NCBI GenBank assembly: GCA_963710135.1
Contig: CAVPYY010000006.1
Coordinates: 930,001-994,000 of the forward strand
Direction of reading: 5' to 3'
DNA from: SG8-30 sp963710135
GTDB taxonomy: Bacteria; Pseudomonadota; Gammaproteobacteria; Steroidobacterales; Steroidobacteraceae
DNA length: 64,000 nucleotides
Shown here: in pieces, positions 61,084-64,000 of the stretch
How the letters are laid out: every line of letters starts with the position of its first letter
How positions within the stretch are numbered: position 1 is the first letter of the stretch
Made by a program: the position numbers and the translations under genes
Notes under the pieces: model-generated
Told to the model about the DNA's origin: nothing
Seen by the model: only the letters and a program-made list of their open reading frames with translations
Databases searched by the model: none

Positions 61084-62550
61084 TCAGGACGCGAGCGCGT
61101 CGCGGTAAAGTGATTCGAGCAGGTCGCCGTAGCGCTCCTGGATTGCGGCACGGCGCAGCCGGCCGTTGCTGGTGAGCAAGCCGTCGTCGACCGACAGCGG
61201 TGCGTCGAGGCGGGCCCAGCGACGCACCCGGGCGTAGTCGGGCAGCCTGCGGTTGGCCGCCGCCACCAGCGGCTCCAGCGCCACTGCGGCAGGCGCCGCC
61301 AGCAGCGCGACCGGGTACGGCCGCGCCTCGCCGTGAACCATCGCCTGGGCAATGCCCGGCTCGGCCAGCAGCTCGCGCTCGACCCACTCCGGCGAAATGT
61401 TTCTTCCCAGGCTGGTGATGAAGACACTGCCGAGGCGGCCTCGCACGTACACGAAGCCGTCCGCATCGATCTCGCCGAGGTCACCGGTGGCGATGGGCTC
61501 GCCGGGCTCCCGCATGGGACCCCCGAGGTAGCCGCGCAGGCTGACGCCACTGACCTGCAGTTCGCCGCCGGCGGCGACCCGGACGGTGCAATGCGGCAGC
61601 GGACGACCCGCACTGCCGGGCCGACGCGACTCAGGCGTGTTCAGGGTGACCACCGACGCGCACTCGCTCAAGCCGTAGCCCTCGAAGACCGGCAGCCCAT
61701 GGGCCTCGGCCCTGGCGAGGAGTTCGCGGGACACGCTGGCTCCGCCCACGGCGATGAACTTCAGCGAGTCGGGCGATCGCCAGTCGCGGTCCGCGGCCTC
61801 GATCAGCAACCGCAGCAGCTCAGGAACGAGTATCAGGCTGTCGGGACGCGTGGCGCTGATGCCGGCGAGCAGCCGCGCCGGGTCGAGTCCGCCGTAGCTC
61901 ATGCCGCTGGCGCGGGTGGACGGCACGACGCAGGTTGCGCCCCTCAGCAGCGGCGCATAGACGCCCGCGACGTTCTCCAGGAGAGTCGCCAGTGGCAGCA
62001 GGCAGAGATGCGTACCCACCGCTGCGCTGCGCGTGGCCGCGGCGAGCGACCTCGCGACGATTTCGAGATCGCTGCCGGCGAGACATACGCCCTTCGGCGT
62101 GGCCGTGCTCCCAGACGTGTAGGTGATCTTGGTCGCGCCGGCGGGCAGCGGCGGCGCCGCATCCCGATCCAGTGCACGCTGCAGGAGCGTCATCCCGGTG
62201 CGCGGCGAGCGGCCGCTGGCATGGAAGTCCGGACAGGCCTCCAGCAGGCGCTCCGGCGCATCGGTGAGGCAGGCGTCGACGCCAGCATCCTGCAGTGCGT
62301 GCAGGCTCTGCGCAGCGGTGAAGAACTCCGGCAGCGGGACCACCGGGACCCGTGCCGCGTGCAGGGCGAGGTCCGCGATGACCCAGCCACAGCCATTGTC
62401 GGCGCGCAGGGCGACGCGCCGCGCGCCGCTGCCCGCGAGCCAGGCGGCCTCCGCCGAGATCAACCCGCCCAGTTCCGCGTAGGTGAGGCGGCGCACGCCG
62501 TCGTCGATGGCAATGCGGCTCGGGTCGTTGCCGAAAATCGTCTCAAGCAC
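61084..62550 (-). CDS. AMP-binding (adenylate-forming) acyl ligase
   Basis: 488 residues of the acyl-CoA synthetase/ANL superfamily starting at GTG 62550. The ATP loop reads ITYTSGSTATPKG, followed by the A5 motif FEGYGLSECASVVTLNTPES, the hinge ATGDLGEIDADGFVYVRGR and the catalytic-lysine region near TSNGRLRR. Its start overlaps the stop of the hemolysin-family gene by 8 bases. It would activate a carboxylic acid as acyl-adenylate and possibly acyl-CoA. The substrate is probably a fatty or aryl acid. Confidence 0.85.
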   Translation of the reverse strand: MLETIFGNDPSRIAIDDGVRRLTYAELGGLISAEAAWLAGSGARRVALRADNGCGWVIADLALHAARVPVVPLPEFFTAAQSLHALQDAGVDACLTDAPERLLEACPDFHASGRSPRTGMTLLQRALDRDAAPPLPAGATKITYTSGSTATPKGVCLAGSDLEIVARSLAAATRSAAVGTHLCLLPLATLLENVAGVYAPLLRGATCVVPSTRASGMSYGGLDPARLLAGISATRPDSLILVPELLRLLIEAADRDWRSPDSLKFIAVGGASVSRELLARAEAHGLPVFEGYGLSECASVVTLNTPESRRPGSAGRPLPHCTVRVAAGGELQVSGVSLRGYLGGPMREPGEPIATGDLGEIDADGFVYVRGRLGSVFITSLGRNISPEWVERELLAEPGIAQAMVHGEARPYPVALLAAPAAVALEPLVAAANRRLPDYARVRRWARLDAPLSVDDGLLTSNGRLRRAAIQERYGDLLESLYRDALAS

Positions 62551-63196
62551 GGTTCGTGTTCCCGCGCCCGGAAAGTCGCAACGTGCCCAGTCTGAGGCCG
62601 TCCGGGAGGTGCCCGGCAAACACCCTCGGATCCTGCCGGTAGTAACCCCCCCACCGATCCCCCGTGGCGGCGACGCGCGACTCGCTGGCGACGGCCAGCT
62701 CGACCAGTGGCGCACCCACCGCCTGCAGGATGCCGTGCACGGTGCTGGTCGCCGTGAACACGATCCACTCGTGTCCCAGCGACAGCAGGTGGGCGGGCAG
62801 CATGGTGACCATCCGCACCGCGGCGCGGCAGCTGCCGGCGGCGAGATTACCCACTTCCACCACTTCGGCGCGAGCGATGTTCCTGCCGACCTGTGCGCGC
62901 AGTTCCTCTTCAACGGGCCGGTCGAGATAGTGCTCGAGGTACAGCCGGTCGCTGCCGGCGGACCTGTAGCCGGTCACGCAGGCCAGCCGTCCGCCGCTGC
63001 CGCGCAGCCCGAGCAGCATGGGCATGAAGGACGCGATCTGCGCGTCGTGCCGGCGCCGAAAGGCATCCTGCACGAAGGCCTCGAGCTCCGGCCGGTCCGC
63101 GGAGCCGGCGCGACTCAATACCAGGCTGTGCGATCTGCCGGCCGCAGCGCCGCGCGCGCCGGTCAACCGCTGCGGATTCGTGGGAATTCGGGGCAA
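62543..63196 (-). CDS. thermostable hemolysin family protein (GNAT-like)
   Basis: 217 residues from TTG at 63196, supported by AGGAG 7 bases upstream. The sequence RRRHDAQIASFMPMLLGLRG, then LYLEHYLDRPVEEELRAQVG and VEVGNLAAGSCRAAVRMVTM match the thermostable hemolysin family of Vibrio, whose fold resembles N-acyltransferases and acyl-homoserine-lactone synthases (fold relation from memory). Hemolysis is probably not its native role. It leads the operon and may transfer an acyl chain. Upstream is the divergent sigma-factor gene. Confidence 0.8.
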   Translation of the reverse strand: MPRIPTNPQRLTGARGAAAGRSHSLVLSRAGSADRPELEAFVQDAFRRRHDAQIASFMPMLLGLRGSGGRLACVTGYRSAGSDRLYLEHYLDRPVEEELRAQVGRNIARAEVVEVGNLAAGSCRAAVRMVTMLPAHLLSLGHEWIVFTATSTVHGILQAVGAPLVELAVASESRVAATGDRWGGYYRQDPRVFAGHLPDGLRLGTLRLSGRGNTNRA

Positions 63197-63344
63197 GGGG
63201 CTCTCCTGCCTGGGCTATCGGGTGCACCGCCAGGTGCGCTCTGGCCGGTTGGACGTCACCGCAGGGGAAATCCAATCGCTCCATGGCGGGATCCCTCACA
63301 GACGATTCGAATCATCAACATAATCACCAGGTCCCGCCGTGCGG

Positions 63345-63372
63345 TTGATTTGCAAGGCGGCCGGCGTCTAAT
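63345..63372 (+). promoter_or_regulatory. promoter of the sigma-factor gene
   Basis: TTGATT (63345-63350) and TCTAAT (63367-63372) are spaced by 16 bases. The start of transcription would fall near 63379, which favours the GTG at 63419 as the first codon over the ATG at 63371. Confidence 0.5.
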
Positions 63373-63418
63373 GCGTGCAGCAACTCGAATTGCATGGCGA
63401 AGCGGAGCGGACGACACA

Positions 63419-64000
63419 GTGGCTGACGACGCTGAACTGGTGCGGGGAATGCTGGCGGGCGAGCAGGACGCCTTCACGGCATTCTTCGAGTCGCATTTTC
63501 CGCGGGTATTCCGCTTCGCCCTGCCGCGCCTGGGGGGTGACGAGGATCTCGCCAAGGACGTCGTGCAGCGCACGATGATCAAGGCGATGCGCAAGCTCAG
63601 CCAGTTTCGCGGCGATGCCGCGCTGTTTACCTGGACCTGCCAGATCTGCCGCCGCGAGATCGCGGACCAGCTGCGTTCGTCCCGGCGCGGCTCGGCGCGG
63701 GTCATCCTGATCGAGGACAGCGACGAGGTCCGCGCCGCGCTCGATTCGGTCGCGGCGCCGGCAGGCGACGACCCGCTGCGGCGCTGCGATCGCGCCGAAC
63801 TGACCCGCATGATTCATTCGATCCTCGACCGGCTGCCGGGCCGCTATGGCGACGCGCTGGAGTGGAAATACATAGAAGGCCAGTCCGTCGAGGAAATCGG
63901 CGCAAGGCTGGGCATCGGCCAAACCGCCGCGCAGTCGCTGCTGGCGCGCGCGCGGGTGGCCTTCCGAGAGGGGCTGGAGGCGGTCTTCGGGGCTTCCGCG
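63419..64000 (+). CDS. RNA polymerase sigma factor (ECF type), 3' end outside the window
   Basis: At least 194 residues, open to the window edge. Region 2 is visible as LAGEQDAFTAFFESHFPRVF, VVQRTMIKAMRKLSQFRGDA and LFTWTCQICRREIADQLRSS. A linker and region 4 follow, with LDRLPGRYGDALEWKYIEGQ and VEEIGARLGIGQTAAQSLLA. GTG at 63419 has GGAG 10 bases upstream; an ATG at 63371 is in frame but overlaps the promoter. It is divergent from the hemolysin-family operon, so control of that operon is conceivable but not shown. Any anti-sigma factor would lie beyond the edge. Confidence 0.85.
   Translation, partial: MADDAELVRGMLAGEQDAFTAFFESHFPRVFRFALPRLGGDEDLAKDVVQRTMIKAMRKLSQFRGDAALFTWTCQICRREIADQLRSSRRGSARVILIEDSDEVRAALDSVAAPAGDDPLRRCDRAELTRMIHSILDRLPGRYGDALEWKYIEGQSVEEIGARLGIGQTAAQSLLARARVAFREGLEAVFGASA

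Noticed and set aside
1..64000. CRISPR arrays, tRNA/rRNA genes, insertion sequences, prophage or att sites
   Set aside because: No spaced direct repeats, clover-leaf sequences, transposase or integrase genes were seen on reading both strands; the only repeat element found is at 36988-37066.

Overview
This 64-kb window is chromosomal DNA from a high-GC Proteobacterium, most likely a gammaproteobacterium of the Steroidobacterales/Nevskiales/Chromatiales type. The evidence is gene content: a class III (PhaE-PhaC) PHA synthase, TtcA, a DUF4212/sodium-solute symporter/DUF294 cluster, a thermostable-hemolysin family gene, several Fe(II)/2-oxoglutarate oxygenases around a TonB receptor, and inner-membrane multiheme cytochromes. 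No marker gene is present, so the order is uncertain. I saw no rRNA, tRNA, CRISPR array, transposase or prophage. Almost all of the window is dense coding sequence in short tightly coupled operons.

Layout. 1-6.3 kb: a truncated OPT transporter, an ATP-grasp ligase/metallopeptidase pair, a phosphatase-ADP-ribosylglycohydrolase fusion, and ttcA. 6.3-12.2 kb: an M32-like carboxypeptidase and an RND efflux pair. 12.3-20.4 kb: a carbon-storage region with a MaoC hydratase, phaC, phaE, phasin, phaR, an Ada-like repair gene, glgA and glgC. The phaE-phaP gap carries two TTGC-N3-GCAA dyads, one sitting on the phasin -35 box. 20.5-24.2 kb: a PadR-HAAS operon and an OmpA porin. 24.7-34.8 kb: a TonB-dependent receptor followed by three different 2OG-Fe(II) oxygenases, a P-loop sulfotransferase-like protein and TPR proteins. 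35-39.5 kb: a symporter/DUF294/exonuclease cluster split by a palindromic repeat. 39.6-48.9 kb: mostly housekeeping and envelope genes (MscS, a lipoprotein sugar dehydrogenase with two c-hemes, an S41 protease, a desaturase, an enoyl-CoA hydratase family protein, a bactofilin). 49-54.3 kb: a thioredoxin-DsbD-like protein, an 11-heme cytochrome c fused to a cytochrome b, and a NapC/NirT-like cytochrome; together they look like a quinone-to-periplasm electron transfer module. 54.4-58.9 kb: an esterase, an M3 peptidase and a VOC-nucleotide cyclase fusion. 58.9-63.2 kb: a five-gene operon (thermostable-hemolysin family protein, adenylate-forming ligase, haem-oxygenase-like di-iron oxidase, SDR, TPR protein) that looks like an uncharacterised acyl-derived biosynthetic pathway. 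A sigma factor gene runs off the right edge.

Data quality. At least eleven genes carry one or more frame changes, and glgC also has an in-frame amber codon. The symporter gene alone appears to contain about ten. Long genes such as the RND permease and the TonB receptor are intact. The scattered one-base insertions and deletions in conserved genes look much more like consensus errors of a draft assembly than gene decay, so I annotate the affected genes as full-span CDS and state where the frame changes.

Regulation. Several genes lack a Shine-Dalgarno sequence and instead have a -10-like hexamer exactly six bases before the start codon, which suggests frequent leaderless transcription.
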